Program-made: the position numbers and the translations under genes
The notes under the pieces: generated by a model
Seen by the model: the letters and a program-made list of their open reading frames with translations, nothing else
What the model was told of the DNA's origin: nothing
Database searches by the model: none
Part shown: positions 20,027 through 29,379 of the stretch, in pieces
Numbering within the stretch: position 1 is the first letter of the stretch
How the letters are laid out: each line of letters starts with the position of its first letter
Assembly (NCBI RefSeq): GCF_001519055.1
Contig: NZ_KQ954286.1
Span: 428,687-492,686 of the forward strand
Length of the DNA stretch: 64,000 bases
Origin: Novosphingobium sp. Fuku2-ISO-50
GTDB taxonomy: Bacteria > Pseudomonadota > Alphaproteobacteria > Sphingomonadales > Sphingomonadaceae
Direction of reading: 5' to 3'

Positions 20027-21688
20027 TCACACCAGGTCCAGCGCCTCGGTCAGATCGCCCGGCGGCGGCCCGCCCGCTTCGGCCATCGCCCGTTCGCGCA
20101 GAACCAGCCCATCGAGCTTTTCCAGCCCGAACCGGCGCGTGATCAGGCGCAGCACCGATCCGGTGTCATAGGTCGTATGATCGACATGGCCCTTTTTCGC
20201 GTGCGGGCTGATCACCAGCGCCGGAATGCGTGTCCCCGGCCCCCAGCGGTCGCCCTTTGGCGGGGCGACATGGTCCCACCAGCCGCCGTTTTCATCGAAC
20301 GTAACGACGATCGCCATGCGGTCCCACTGCGGGCTCGCGCGCAAGGCGTCGATCACGGCGGCGATATGCCGGTCGCCCGAATCGATGTCGGAATAGCCCG
20401 CATGCATGTTGAGATTGCCCTGCGGCTTGTAAAACGTGACCGGAGGCAGGCGCCCCGCTTCGGCATCGGCGATCAGGCGATTGGTGCGCGCGGTGTCGCC
20501 CAGCCCGCCATCGCGCAACCGCTTGTCGCGGGCCGCGCTGCCGGGGCCGAACGCGGCGAAATAGTTGAACGGCTGGTGGTGGAACTGAAAATTGGGTGAC
20601 GGCGGATATTGCCCGTCGCCCGCCGCGCCCGCCAGCGCGATGGCCCAGCCCCCGGCATACCACGCCCATTCGACGCCCGCCTTGTCGAGCTTGCTGCCGA
20701 TCGTTTCGTGATGCTGCGGCACCAGCACGATCGGCCTGGTCGCATCGGCCCAGCCCGCCTTGGCCGTATCGGGCCAGGGCGAAGGCAGAAACGGTGGCAA
20801 CATCGTATTGACCGCGTGAAATTGGGGATAGCCGGGCGCAGGCGGGGCAATCTGGCTTTTGACGAACAGAGCGGGTCCGTCGAGCGCGCTCGCCTTGCAG
20901 TCCGCCTTGCGCTTCAACCGGATCCCGCCGGGGCCGTCTTCCAGCTCGGCGATCATGTCTCTGGCGATGCTGGTATCGGCGCCGGGATAGAGCGGCGGCT
21001 GCGCGGCGACGAGGTATTGGTGATTGAGGAACGAACCGCCGAACGCACCCATGAAAAACCGGTCGCACAGCGTGAATTCACGCGCGAGCTGCCACAGGCG
21101 AAGATCGCGCCGGGTCTGCGCGTAATGGCCCATGACCAGCGCGCCGCTATCGCCCCAGGCGACGAAATGGTCGTTGCGTCCGCCGTTGATCTGCAACTGG
21201 TTTTCATAGAACTGATGGACCAGATCGCGCGTCACCAGTCCGGTCGGCAGCGGATCGCCTTCGGGCGTGCTGAGCGCAAAGGGGGCATTGGCCAGACGCG
21301 GCAGATCGTCCTGCCCGATCTTGTGCGCGCGGTGTTCGACGACTTGTTCGACCGGGACCATGCCGTCCCACACCGGCGGCAAATGCGGCAGCACGCTGCC
21401 ATCGCGGTCGCGCTGCGCCGCACGGTCGGGCGATACCGCCGACAAGGGCTCGGCCAGCCCCGGAAAATCGGCAAACAGGCAATTGAAGCTGCGGTTTTCG
21501 GCAAAGATCACGACGATCGTGTCGATGTGGTGCCGCAGCGCCGCATCCACAGCTTTACCCCCGGACTTATCCACAGGGGACGCCTCAGCCGCCTCAATGC
21601 CCCCAGCCAGCGCCGCGCCCAGCCCGAGCGCCAGCCCGCCCAGAAAATCGCGGCGGTCGGTACGCAAACCGTCGTCTTCGCTGCTCAT
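20027..21688 (-). CDS. Tat-exported phosphoesterase, phospholipase C/acid phosphatase (AcpA) family
   Basis: The 553-residue protein starts with a twin-arginine signal (TDRRDFLGGLALGLGAALAGG), so it should be exported folded to the periplasm. The mature part matches the phosphoesterase family of phospholipase C and AcpA acid phosphatases: TIVVIFAENRSFNCLF with the catalytic nucleophile region, GGRNDHFV, FTLCDRFFMGAFGGSFLNHQ, FTFDENGG-like VVTFDENGGWWDHVAPP, and GPGTRIPALVISPHAKKGHV. It would hydrolyse phosphate esters or phospholipids; the substrate is not known. The stop lies close to an inverted repeat shared with the end of accC. Confidence 0.85.
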   Translation of the reverse strand: MSSEDDGLRTDRRDFLGGLALGLGAALAGGIEAAEASPVDKSGGKAVDAALRHHIDTIVVIFAENRSFNCLFADFPGLAEPLSAVSPDRAAQRDRDGSVLPHLPPVWDGMVPVEQVVEHRAHKIGQDDLPRLANAPFALSTPEGDPLPTGLVTRDLVHQFYENQLQINGGRNDHFVAWGDSGALVMGHYAQTRRDLRLWQLAREFTLCDRFFMGAFGGSFLNHQYLVAAQPPLYPGADTSIARDMIAELEDGPGGIRLKRKADCKASALDGPALFVKSQIAPPAPGYPQFHAVNTMLPPFLPSPWPDTAKAGWADATRPIVLVPQHHETIGSKLDKAGVEWAWYAGGWAIALAGAAGDGQYPPSPNFQFHHQPFNYFAAFGPGSAARDKRLRDGGLGDTARTNRLIADAEAGRLPPVTFYKPQGNLNMHAGYSDIDSGDRHIAAVIDALRASPQWDRMAIVVTFDENGGWWDHVAPPKGDRWGPGTRIPALVISPHAKKGHVDHTTYDTGSVLRLITRRFGLEKLDGLVLRERAMAEAGGPPPGDLTEALDLV

Positions 21689-21720
21689 CCCGCCTGCTCC
21701 TCTCGCCCCACCGGCCCCTC

Positions 21721-22692
21721 TTATGCCTTCAGGCGCCGCTCGATCGCATCCCAGATCGCGCCGCCGGTGTCGGTGCCGTCAAAATTTTCGATGGCGACGA
21801 TACCGGTCGGCGATGTCACGTTGATTTCGGTCAGCCATTTTCCGCCGATCACGTCGATGCCGACAAACACCAGCCCGCGCGCTTTCAGATCGGGGCCCAT
21901 TGCCGCGCAAATTTCCGCCTCGCGCTCGGTCAACACGCTCTTTTCGGCATAGCCGCCGACGGCGAGGTTGGAACGGAATTCGCCCTCGCCCGGCTTGCGG
22001 TTGATCGCGCCGAGCACTTCGCCGTCGACCAGCACGATGCGCTTGTCGCCCTCGGCGACTTCGGGAAGAAAGGGCTGGACCATGAACGGTTCGGGCCAGA
22101 CCTGGCCAAACAGTTCGGTCAGCGCCGAAAGATTGCTGCCGTCGGCCTCGATGCGAAACACCGCCTTGCCGCCATTGCCGTGGAGCGGTTTGACCACCAC
22201 CGCGCACGTATCCTGACCGTCCTTGGCGCATTTGCGCTGAAACGCGCGCACATCGACCGCCGAACGCGTGATCAGCGTCGGCGGCATGTACTTCGCATAA
22301 TCGAGCACATAGACTTTTTCAGGCGCATTGCGGACCGAACGCGGGTCATTGACCACCAGCGTTTCGCCTTCGAGCCGTTCGAGCAAGTGCGTCGCGGTGA
22401 TATAGCCGAGGTCGAACGGCGGATCCTGACGCATCAGGATCACATCGATGTCGCGCCCGAGGTCGATCTTGCGCACTTCGCCAAGCGTATAGTGATCGCC
22501 CGCGACGCGCTGCACGCTGACCGGCGCCGCCTCTGCAGTGACGCGCCCGGCTTCCCACCCCAGCGACTTGACGTCATAATACCACAATTCGTGCCCGCGC
22601 GCCTGCGCCGACAGCATCAGGTGAAACGACGAATCCCCGGCGATGTTGATCGTGGCAATGGGGTCCATCTGGACCGCGACGCGTACCGGCAT
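21721..22692 (-). CDS. gshB: Glutathione synthetase GshB
   Basis: The 323-residue protein joins gamma-glutamylcysteine and glycine. It has the GshB N-terminal domain (VAVQMDPIATINIAGDSSFH, ILMRQDPPFDLGYITATHLL) and ATP-grasp domain (VVVKPLHGNGGKAVFRIEAD, MVQPFLPEVAEGDKRIVLVD, LVFVGIDVIGGKWLTEINVT). Length is normal. Glutathione is the cofactor of the LigE-like beta-etherase in this window. It lies downstream of rsmI and yraN on the same strand. Confidence 0.96.
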   Translation of the reverse strand: MPVRVAVQMDPIATINIAGDSSFHLMLSAQARGHELWYYDVKSLGWEAGRVTAEAAPVSVQRVAGDHYTLGEVRKIDLGRDIDVILMRQDPPFDLGYITATHLLERLEGETLVVNDPRSVRNAPEKVYVLDYAKYMPPTLITRSAVDVRAFQRKCAKDGQDTCAVVVKPLHGNGGKAVFRIEADGSNLSALTELFGQVWPEPFMVQPFLPEVAEGDKRIVLVDGEVLGAINRKPGEGEFRSNLAVGGYAEKSVLTEREAEICAAMGPDLKARGLVFVGIDVIGGKWLTEINVTSPTGIVAIENFDGTDTGGAIWDAIERRLKA

Positions 22693-22725
22693 AGTGCGAC
22701 AATTCCTGTGTGGAGACAGCCCGCT

Positions 22726-23091
22726 TTACGGCTGCCAGACGTGCGTGATGTGGCGCGGCCAGTGCCACGGCGCAAGCAATATCACGTCGATCCGCACTGC
22801 ATCGGCAGGCCGCGCCAGCCGGGGCGCCAGAGCCTCGGCCACGCGCGCGACGCGGCGCAGGCGGCGTTCGTCGATCGCCTCATCGAGCGCCTGCGCCTTG
22901 CGCCGCCATTTCACTTCGACAAAGGCGAGCACGCGCCCGCGCCGCGCGACGATGTCGACTTCACCCACGCCGCGCCCATGGCCGATCCGCTGTTGCCGCG
23001 CGACGATGCGCCAGCCTTTGGCCATGAGATAGAGCGCGGCGAGCCATTCGCCGCGCTGTCCGTCGCGCGCAGCCCGGCGCTTGCCGCTCAT
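22726..23091 (-). CDS. yraN: YraN family (UPF0102) nuclease-like protein
   Basis: The 121-residue protein belongs to the UPF0102/YraN family, which has a restriction-endonuclease-like fold. The motif GEVDIVARRGRVLAFVEVKWR carries the expected E...D...ExK residues. Its function is not settled. The ATG overlaps the rsmI stop as ATGA, and gshB follows 33 nt later. This rsmI-yraN adjacency, next to a divergent LpoA-like gene, is a common bacterial arrangement. Confidence 0.88.
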   Translation of the reverse strand: MSGKRRAARDGQRGEWLAALYLMAKGWRIVARQQRIGHGRGVGEVDIVARRGRVLAFVEVKWRRKAQALDEAIDERRLRRVARVAEALAPRLARPADAVRIDVILLAPWHWPRHITHVWQP

Positions 23092-23933
23092 GGCGCCTCG
23101 GACTGAAGCGCCAGCGCGCGGACATAGAGGACTTTGCGATCAAGCCCGGTGGACCGGGCGACATCCTTGGCCGCCTGCGAAATCGGCAGCCGCGCCAACG
23201 CCTCGCGCAGGGCGGCATCGACCGCTGCGGCATCGGGCGCGGGCGCCTCGCTCGGGGGGCCCGCCAGCACGACGATTTCGCCCCGGGGCGGATGTTCGTG
23301 ATAATGCGCGGCAAGCTCTGCGGCGCTGCCACGGCGGCATTCCTCGAACAGCTTGGTCAATTCGCGCGCCACCGCGATCTCGCGCCTTGGCAAAAGCTCG
23401 GCCATGGCATCGAGCGTCTCGGCAAGCCGCGGCCCGGTATCATAGAACACCAAGGTCGCCGGAATCGCCGCCAGCTCGCGCAGGACATCGCCGCGCGCCT
23501 TGTCCTTGCCCGGAAGAAACCCGCCAAACAGAAAGCGATCGGTCGGCAACCCCGACAGCGTCAGCGCGGTGATCAACGCGCTCGGCCCCGGCAGACTGGT
23601 TACGGCAATGCCCTCGGCCTGCGCCGCGCGGACCAGACGATAGCCCGGATCGGAAATCAGCGGCGTCCCCGCGTCCGATACCAGCGCCACCGCTTCCTCG
23701 CGCATCAGCTGGATCAGCGCATCGCGCGCCGCCGCGTCGGCATGATCGTCATAGCGACGCAGAGGTTTGCGAATACCCAGATGCGCCATCAGCTTGCCGG
23801 TGACGCGCGTGTCTTCGCAGGCTATGACCGACACCGCGCCGAGTACGTCGATGGCGCGCCGGGTCATGTCGCCAAGATTGCCAATCGGGGTCGCGACGAT
23901 ATAGAGCCCGGGATCAAGAGAAAGAGTGTCCAT
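23088..23933 (-). CDS. rsmI: 16S rRNA (cytidine-1402-2'-O)-methyltransferase RsmI
   Basis: RsmI methylates the ribose of C1402 in the decoding centre. The 281-residue protein has the tetrapyrrole-methylase fold: GLYIVATPIGNLGDMTRRAI, VIACEDTRVTGKLMAHLGI, VALVSDAGTPLISDPGYRLV, TSLPGPSALITALTLSGLPT and FLFGGFLPGKDKAR. It is divergent from the LpoA-like gene and overlaps yraN. Confidence 0.96.
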   Translation of the reverse strand: MDTLSLDPGLYIVATPIGNLGDMTRRAIDVLGAVSVIACEDTRVTGKLMAHLGIRKPLRRYDDHADAAARDALIQLMREEAVALVSDAGTPLISDPGYRLVRAAQAEGIAVTSLPGPSALITALTLSGLPTDRFLFGGFLPGKDKARGDVLRELAAIPATLVFYDTGPRLAETLDAMAELLPRREIAVARELTKLFEECRRGSAAELAAHYHEHPPRGEIVVLAGPPSEAPAPDAAAVDAALREALARLPISQAAKDVARSTGLDRKVLYVRALALQSEAP

Positions 23934-24031
23934 CGGCCCACATGGACCGGCTCAGGGGAACGAGGCAAGCGATGATCAGCCAAGGCAGTGCAGCGCATAC
24001 CGGCGCACATGGGTCGGCGCGGGGGCAGTTC

Positions 24032-25165
24032 ATGCGGCGCACCGTGGTTCTGGCGGGGCTCTCGCTGCTGGCGGGCTGCGCCGTCGTGCCCAAGCCGACC
24101 GTTCAGGCGCCAGCACAAAAGCCCGCAGAAACCACGCCCCAGGCCAATGTCCTGCCCAGCGATACCGATCGTCACCGCATCGCGCTGTTGGTGCCGATGA
24201 CCGGCAGCAATGCCGCGATCGGCCAGGCGATTGCCAATGCAACGACGATGGCGCTGCTCGATACCAATGCGCAAAATCTTCGCATCACGACGTATGACAC
24301 TGCCAATGGCGCCGGAATCGCCGCGAGCAAGGCGATCGCCGATGGCGCCCGACTGATTCTCGGGCCCTTGACCGCCGAGGACGTGACCGCCGTCGCCGCC
24401 GTCGCCCGCCCCGCCCATGTTCCGATGATCACCTATTCCAACGATGCAGATACCGCCGCGCGCGATGTCTTCGTGTTTGGCCAGGTGCCGGGGCAATCGG
24501 TCGCGCGCGTAATCGGCTATGCCCGCGCGCATGGCGTGACCGCCGTCGGCGCGATCATCCCGACGGGCGTCTATGGTCAGCGCGTGGCGGCCGCCCTTTC
24601 CGGCGCGGCGCGGACCGCCAATGTGCGGGTGACCGACATCGAGACGTATGAGCGCACCAACACTTCGGTCGGCAGCGCGGTGCGCCGGGTCAAGGCCAAG
24701 GGCCAGGTCGATGCCATCCTGATCGCCGACGGCGCGCGCATCGCGGCCTTTGCCGCGCCGTTTGCGAACGGCATGCGCCTGCTCGGCACCGAATTGTGGG
24801 CGGGCGAAGGCACGGTTGCGCGCAGTGCCTCGCTGCGCGGAAGCTGGTTTGCGGCGATTTCCGACAAGCGGTTTGGCCAGTTCGAAACTTCCTATCGCAA
24901 TCGCTTTGCCGCCAACCCGCCGCGCATTGCCACGCTCGGCTATGATTCGGTGCTGCTGACGCTCAATGTCGCGCGCGACTGGAAAGCGGGCACGATATTC
25001 CCGACCGGGCGGCTTTATGATCCGCAGGGCTTCATCGGGCTCGACGGGGTGTTCCGCTTCAACGAATTCGGCATTGCCGAGCGCGCGATGGAAGTGCGCG
25101 AAGTCGGCGCGGGCACTTTCACCACCGTCAGCCCGGCGCCCGCACATTTCCAGCCCCAGAATTGA
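24032..25165 (+). CDS. Penicillin-binding protein activator (LpoA-like) lipoprotein
   Basis: From the ATG at 24032 the 377-residue protein begins MRRTVVLAGLSLLAGC, a classic lipoprotein signal with lipobox LAGC. A GGGGG ribosome site lies at 24021-24025. Upstream ATGs at 23942 and 23972 would add a hydrophilic leader that breaks the signal. The mature domain has a type I periplasmic-binding fold (RIALLVPMTGSNAAIGQAIA, LILGPLTAEDVTAVAAVARP, PMITYSNDA, TAVGAIIPTGVYGQRVAAAL). This matches the YraM/LpoA C-terminal domain that activates PBP1A in gammaproteobacteria. The rsmI-yraN neighbourhood supports it. The N-terminal TPR domain of E. coli LpoA is missing. Confidence 0.82.
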   Translation: MRRTVVLAGLSLLAGCAVVPKPTVQAPAQKPAETTPQANVLPSDTDRHRIALLVPMTGSNAAIGQAIANATTMALLDTNAQNLRITTYDTANGAGIAASKAIADGARLILGPLTAEDVTAVAAVARPAHVPMITYSNDADTAARDVFVFGQVPGQSVARVIGYARAHGVTAVGAIIPTGVYGQRVAAALSGAARTANVRVTDIETYERTNTSVGSAVRRVKAKGQVDAILIADGARIAAFAAPFANGMRLLGTELWAGEGTVARSASLRGSWFAAISDKRFGQFETSYRNRFAANPPRIATLGYDSVLLTLNVARDWKAGTIFPTGRLYDPQGFIGLDGVFRFNEFGIAERAMEVREVGAGTFTTVSPAPAHFQPQN

Positions 25166-25224
25166 GACCAAAAAGGGCGGGATAAGCACCCTGCCCGCCT
25201 TGCGCGCAAATCCCCCGTTCCGCT

Positions 25225-27249
25225 ATGGCCGGTGCCATGGCCGATGACCTGTTCGACAAGCAGCCCGCCTCGTCTCCTGCGGAAAGTTACGATGGTTCCG
25301 CGATCGAGGTACTCGAAGGGCTGGAACCGGTCCGGCGTCGCCCCGGCATGTATATCGGCGGCACCGACGAACGCGCGCTGCATCACCTTGTCGCCGAAGT
25401 GCTCGACAACGCGATGGACGAAGCCGTCGCGGGCCATGCCAATCGCATCGAAATCACGCTCGAAGAAGAACCCGGGGCGCCCGGACGCGTGACGATCAGC
25501 GACAACGGGCGCGGCATTCCGGTCGACGAACATCCCAAATATCCGGGCAAATCCGCGCTCGAAGTGATCATGACCACGCTCCATTCGGGCGGCAAGTTTT
25601 CGGGCAAGGCTTATGCCACCTCGGGCGGGCTGCACGGCGTCGGCATTTCGGTGGTCAATGCACTGTCGACGCTGACGCGCGTCGAAGTCGCGCGCAACAA
25701 GGAACTCTATGCGCAGGAATTTTCCTGCGGCCTTGCCAAAGGCCCGATCGAACGGATCGGCAATGCGCCCAACCGGCGCGGCACCACGGTCACTTTCGTC
25801 CCCGACACGACGATTTTCGGCGCCGATGCAAAGTTCAAGCCCGCGCGGCTGTTCCGCCTCGCCCGGTCAAAGGCCTATCTGTTTGCAGGCGTCGAAATCC
25901 GCTGGAAATGCGCACCCGCGCTGTGCAGCGACGATGTCCCGGCCGAAGCGACGTTTCAGTTTCCCGGCGGGCTTGCCGATCATCTTGCCGAACAGATCGC
26001 CACGCGCGAATGCGTCACCGCGATCCCCTTTGCCGGCAGCCAGGATTTTCCGCATGGCCCGGCAGGCGAGGAAATGGGCCGCGTCGAATGGGCGATCGCC
26101 TGGCCGCTGTGGTCCGACGGCGCCTACAGCTATTACTGCAACACGATCCCGACCCCCGACGGCGGCACGCATGAACAGGGGCTGCGCGCCGCGCTGACAC
26201 GGGGCATCCGCGCCTTTGGGGACCTGATCGGCCAGAAAAAGGCCAAGGACATCTCGCCCGAAGACATGATCACCGGCAGCGAAGTCATGCTGTCGGTGTT
26301 CATCCGCGATCCGCAGTTTCAAAGCCAGACCAAGGACCGGCTGACCAGTCCCGAAGCGGCGCGCATGGTCGAAGCGGCCGTGCGCGACCATTTCGACCAT
26401 TTCCTGACCGACAACGTGGATCGCGGCAAAGCCCTGCTCGGCGCGGTGATGGAGCGGATGGACGAACGCCTGCGCCGCAAGGCGGAGCGGGAAATCAAGC
26501 GCAAGACCGCGACCAATTCGCGCAAGCTGCGCCTGCCGGGCAAGCTGACCGATTGTTCGGGCGAAGGCTCGGGCGAGACAGAGCTGTTCATCGTCGAAGG
26601 CGACAGCGCCGGCGGCAGCGCGAAACAGGCGCGCGACCGCAAGACCCAGGCGATCCTGCCGATCCGCGGCAAGATCCTCAATGTCGCCTCGGCCACCAAC
26701 GACAAGATCCGCGCCAATCAGGAAATCGCCGACTTGTCGCTGGCGCTGGGCTGCGGCACGCGCAAGGACTGCAACCCCGATGCGCTGCGCTATGACCGGA
26801 TCGTCATCATGACCGACGCCGATGTCGACGGCGCGCATATCGCCACGCTGTTGATGACTTTTTTCTTTCAGGAAATGCCCGAAGTGGTCCGGCGCGGGCA
26901 TCTCTATCTCGCCCAGCCGCCGCTCTACCGCCTGACTGCGGGCACGACCAACGCCTATGCCCGCGACGACGCCCACCGCGCCGAACTGGAAGCCACGGTC
27001 TTCAAGGGCCGCAAAGTCGACGTGGGCCGGTTCAAGGGCCTTGGCGAAATGAACCCGCAGCAATTGCGCGAAACCACCATGAGCCCGGCCAGCCGCTCGC
27101 TGCTGCGCGTGACCCTGCCCGAACAGCACGAACAGCGCCACGCGATCAAGGATCTGGTCGACCGCCTGATGGGCCGCAACCCCGAACACCGCTTCATGTT
27201 CATCCAGAACCGCGCCGCCGACATCGACCCCGACCTGATCGACGCGTAA
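25225..27249 (+). CDS. parE: DNA topoisomerase IV subunit B ParE
   Basis: ParE is the ATPase subunit of topoisomerase IV, which decatenates daughter chromosomes. The 674-residue protein has the GHKL ATPase motifs (EVLDNAMDEAVAGHANRIEI, ISDNGRGIPVDEHPKYP, TSGGLHGVGISVVNALS) and the TOPRIM motifs EGDSAGGSAKQARDRKTQAI and DADVDGAHIATLLMTFFFQE. The C-terminal MGRNPEHRFMFIQNRA fits the type II family. Length favours ParE over GyrB, which is about 800 residues. ATGs at 25225 and 25237 are both possible; no clear ribosome site separates them. Confidence 0.93.
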   Translation: MAGAMADDLFDKQPASSPAESYDGSAIEVLEGLEPVRRRPGMYIGGTDERALHHLVAEVLDNAMDEAVAGHANRIEITLEEEPGAPGRVTISDNGRGIPVDEHPKYPGKSALEVIMTTLHSGGKFSGKAYATSGGLHGVGISVVNALSTLTRVEVARNKELYAQEFSCGLAKGPIERIGNAPNRRGTTVTFVPDTTIFGADAKFKPARLFRLARSKAYLFAGVEIRWKCAPALCSDDVPAEATFQFPGGLADHLAEQIATRECVTAIPFAGSQDFPHGPAGEEMGRVEWAIAWPLWSDGAYSYYCNTIPTPDGGTHEQGLRAALTRGIRAFGDLIGQKKAKDISPEDMITGSEVMLSVFIRDPQFQSQTKDRLTSPEAARMVEAAVRDHFDHFLTDNVDRGKALLGAVMERMDERLRRKAEREIKRKTATNSRKLRLPGKLTDCSGEGSGETELFIVEGDSAGGSAKQARDRKTQAILPIRGKILNVASATNDKIRANQEIADLSLALGCGTRKDCNPDALRYDRIVIMTDADVDGAHIATLLMTFFFQEMPEVVRRGHLYLAQPPLYRLTAGTTNAYARDDAHRAELEATVFKGRKVDVGRFKGLGEMNPQQLRETTMSPASRSLLRVTLPEQHEQRHAIKDLVDRLMGRNPEHRFMFIQNRAADIDPDLIDA

Positions 27250-27556
27250 CAACGGTCCTGCGCTGATATTTGTTTATTTGTTCGTCATTCCTGCGAAGGC
27301 GGGAATCCAGGTGCGCTGCGGCCCGAACCGGAAGTCGCGGCTCACAGCAGCGTCGGAACTGGATTCCCGCCTTCGCGGGAATGACGACCGAGATGTGTAT
27401 TTTATCGTATTTTCAATCTGTTGAGTTTAAATTGGTCGCGCCTCGCTCGCTGGGATACGCAGGGTTCCGGCCAATCAATTCATCCACAGCGAGAGAAACA
27501 TAGGCCGAATATTGCAGCGGGGGACATCGGATCTGGCCGCGCCGCCCCACCGCGCC
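27250..27556. other. 307-bp intergenic region after parE
   Basis: The gap between parE and the convergent TonB-like gene contains the inverted repeat at 27282-27387. The rest (27388-27556) is AT-richer around 27395-27440 (several TTTT/AAAT runs). I see no convincing gene or RNA in it. Confidence 0.5.
27282..27387. repeat. 29-bp inverted repeat pair (GCGGGAATCCAG family)
   Basis: Arms at 27282-27310 and 27359-27387 are complementary over 29 bp with one mismatch. The left arm holds TCGTCATTCCTGCGAAGGC and the right arm CTTCGCGGGAATGACGA. Between them lie 48 bp of unrelated sequence. The unit is an intergenic palindromic repeat of a type common in proteobacteria. Confidence 0.85.
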
Positions 27557-28348
27557 TCATTCCTCGCTCTCGCTCGCCCTGCCATGCGTGAAATCGTAGT
27601 GGATGCGCACGCGTTCGCCGAGCAGCGGCTTGCCATTGCGACGGGGCGGACGGACCAGGAATTGCCAGGCGGCTTCGCGCAGCACGCGCGCCATGCCCGA
27701 TCCTCTCGGTTCTTCGGCGAGTTCGTGGCAATCTTCGACGTGATAGTCTTCGATCATGCGACAGGTGATTTCGGCCCAACGCCCCGTATCCTGACCCGGG
27801 CGCATATAGCTGTCGAGCGCCGAACGGGGCGGTTTGCGGTACCATTCCGCCTTGTAAAAGCCCAGATCGTCGGGGCCGTCGCCGGCGCTGTGGCCGCCGC
27901 CGCCCGAGGCTTCGGCATGGCCCGGCCCCACGCCGGAATGGATCTTGCTGATGTCCGACATCGCCATTTCGGCGTGGCTGGTGTGAATGAACCCTTCGGG
28001 CCATTCGACTTTGTCGGGATTGTTGATGGCCACGTGCGGCGGCGGCTTCATCGTTGCCGCAGGCGGCGTGTGTTGCGCCGGATTGGGCGCCTTGGCCGAG
28101 TGGTGCGGCTTGGGCTGCTTTTCCTTTTCCGGCGGGGGCATCAGTTTCAGCGCAGTCAGCACGGTGGCCGCCGTGCGCACCTGCCCGGTTATCGCCGCCA
28201 TCGACAGCAGGGTGAGCACCAGCAGCGCGCAGACGCCCAACGACAGCAAAGCCGCGACATAGCGCGACCGTGTCGGCGCGCCATAGCGGCTCGCCCGGTA
28301 TTCAACCAGGATCTCGTCTTCAGCAGCAGTGCCCAGCGGAATTTCCAT
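27557..28348 (-). CDS. TonB-like single-pass membrane protein
   Basis: The 263-residue protein has one membrane segment at about residues 29-53 (YVAALLSLGVCALLVLTLLS) near the N-terminus. A Pro/Lys/His-rich periplasmic linker follows (about 70-105), then a Gly/His stretch (GHAEASGGGGHSAGDG) and a C-terminal domain of about 100 residues ending RNGKPLLGERVRIHYDFTHG. That layout, and the WQFLVRPPR...VRIHYDF ending, resembles TonB-type energy transducers of sphingomonads, though the classic YP motif is absent. No ExbB/ExbD genes are nearby. It is divergent from the MoxR gene, so it may belong to another transenvelope complex. Confidence 0.55.
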   Translation of the reverse strand: MEIPLGTAAEDEILVEYRASRYGAPTRSRYVAALLSLGVCALLVLTLLSMAAITGQVRTAATVLTALKLMPPPEKEKQPKPHHSAKAPNPAQHTPPAATMKPPPHVAINNPDKVEWPEGFIHTSHAEMAMSDISKIHSGVGPGHAEASGGGGHSAGDGPDDLGFYKAEWYRKPPRSALDSYMRPGQDTGRWAEITCRMIEDYHVEDCHELAEEPRGSGMARVLREAAWQFLVRPPRRNGKPLLGERVRIHYDFTHGRASESEE

Positions 28349-28492
28349 TACCCGTCAAAACGTATCCGAACGCGGGCCCCTTCTTTACGCCCTGCCAATC
28401 CGCCCGTGCGGATGCAACCATTTTGCTCGCCCCTGTTACCACCTGCGACTTTTTGCCACAGCTCTTGCAGAGCGGGTCGGGGGACGATAGGC

Positions 28493-28508
28493 TTAACCAC
28501 TTGGTTAA
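28493..28508. promoter_or_regulatory. Perfect 16-bp palindrome before the MoxR gene
   Basis: TTAACCACTTGGTTAA is a perfect palindrome ending 18 nt before the preferred MoxR start at 28527. Each half carries TTAACCA, like the CtrA half-site of alphaproteobacteria, but the spacing between the TTAA boxes is 8, not the canonical 7. A repressor site is equally possible. Confidence 0.4.
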
Positions 28509-28526
28509 ATGGGTCAGGACAAGTCG

Positions 28527-29369
28527 ATGCGTTTCGAAGGCACCAGCAACTACGTCGCCACGGATGATCTGAAAGTCGCGGTCAATGCGGCCGTGCTGTT
28601 GCGTCGGCCCTTGCTGGTCAAAGGCGAACCGGGCACCGGCAAGACTGTCCTGGCGCACGAAATTGCCAAAGCAGTCGGCGCGCCGCTGATCGAATGGAAT
28701 GTCAAATCGACCACCAAGGCGCAACAGGGCCTGTATGAATACGACGCGGTGGCGCGCCTGCGCGACGGTCAGCTTGGCGATGAACGCGTCCACGACATCA
28801 GCAATTACATCAAGAAGGGCAAGCTGTGGGAGGCGTTTACCGCGCCCGAACTGCCCGTCCTGCTGATCGACGAAATCGACAAGGCCGACATCGAGTTTCC
28901 CAACGACTTGTTACAGGAACTCGATCGCATGAGCTTTGACGTCTACGAGACGCAAGAGCGGATCACGGCAGCCGAACGCCCGATCGTGGTAATCACCTCG
29001 AACAACGAAAAGGAACTGCCCGACGCGTTCCTGCGCCGGTGTTTTTTCCACTATATCAAGTTTCCCGACCGCGACACGATGCAGGCGATCATCGATGTCC
29101 ACTTCCCCGGCATTCAGCGCACGCTGATCGCCAAAGCCCTGGAAGTGTTTTACGAAGTGCGCGATGTGCCCGGCCTCAAGAAAAAGCCGAGCACGTCGGA
29201 ACTGCTCGACTGGCTCAAGCTGCTGCTCAACGAGGACATGCCGCTCGACGTTTTGCAAAACCGCGATCCGACCAAGGCGATCCCGCCGCTGCACGGCGCC
29301 TTGCTGAAAAACGAACAGGACATCATGCTGTTCGAACGGCTGGCGTTCATGGCGCGTCGTAACGGGTAG
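28527..29369 (+). CDS. MoxR-family AAA+ ATPase
   Basis: The 280-residue protein is a MoxR-type AAA+ ATPase. Walker A is GEPGTGKT at residues 33-40, Walker B LLIDEIDKAD, and sensor/arginine-finger motifs include VVITSNNEKELPDAFLRRC. MoxR proteins work as chaperones with von Willebrand factor A (VWA) proteins in metal insertion or complex assembly; a VWA protein gene follows one gene later. The ATG at 28527 has AGGA at 28515-28518. An upstream ATG at 28509 directly abuts a palindrome and is less likely. Confidence 0.92.
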   Translation: MRFEGTSNYVATDDLKVAVNAAVLLRRPLLVKGEPGTGKTVLAHEIAKAVGAPLIEWNVKSTTKAQQGLYEYDAVARLRDGQLGDERVHDISNYIKKGKLWEAFTAPELPVLLIDEIDKADIEFPNDLLQELDRMSFDVYETQERITAAERPIVVITSNNEKELPDAFLRRCFFHYIKFPDRDTMQAIIDVHFPGIQRTLIAKALEVFYEVRDVPGLKKKPSTSELLDWLKLLLNEDMPLDVLQNRDPTKAIPPLHGALLKNEQDIMLFERLAFMARRNG

Positions 29370-29379
29370 GAGATCGGGA

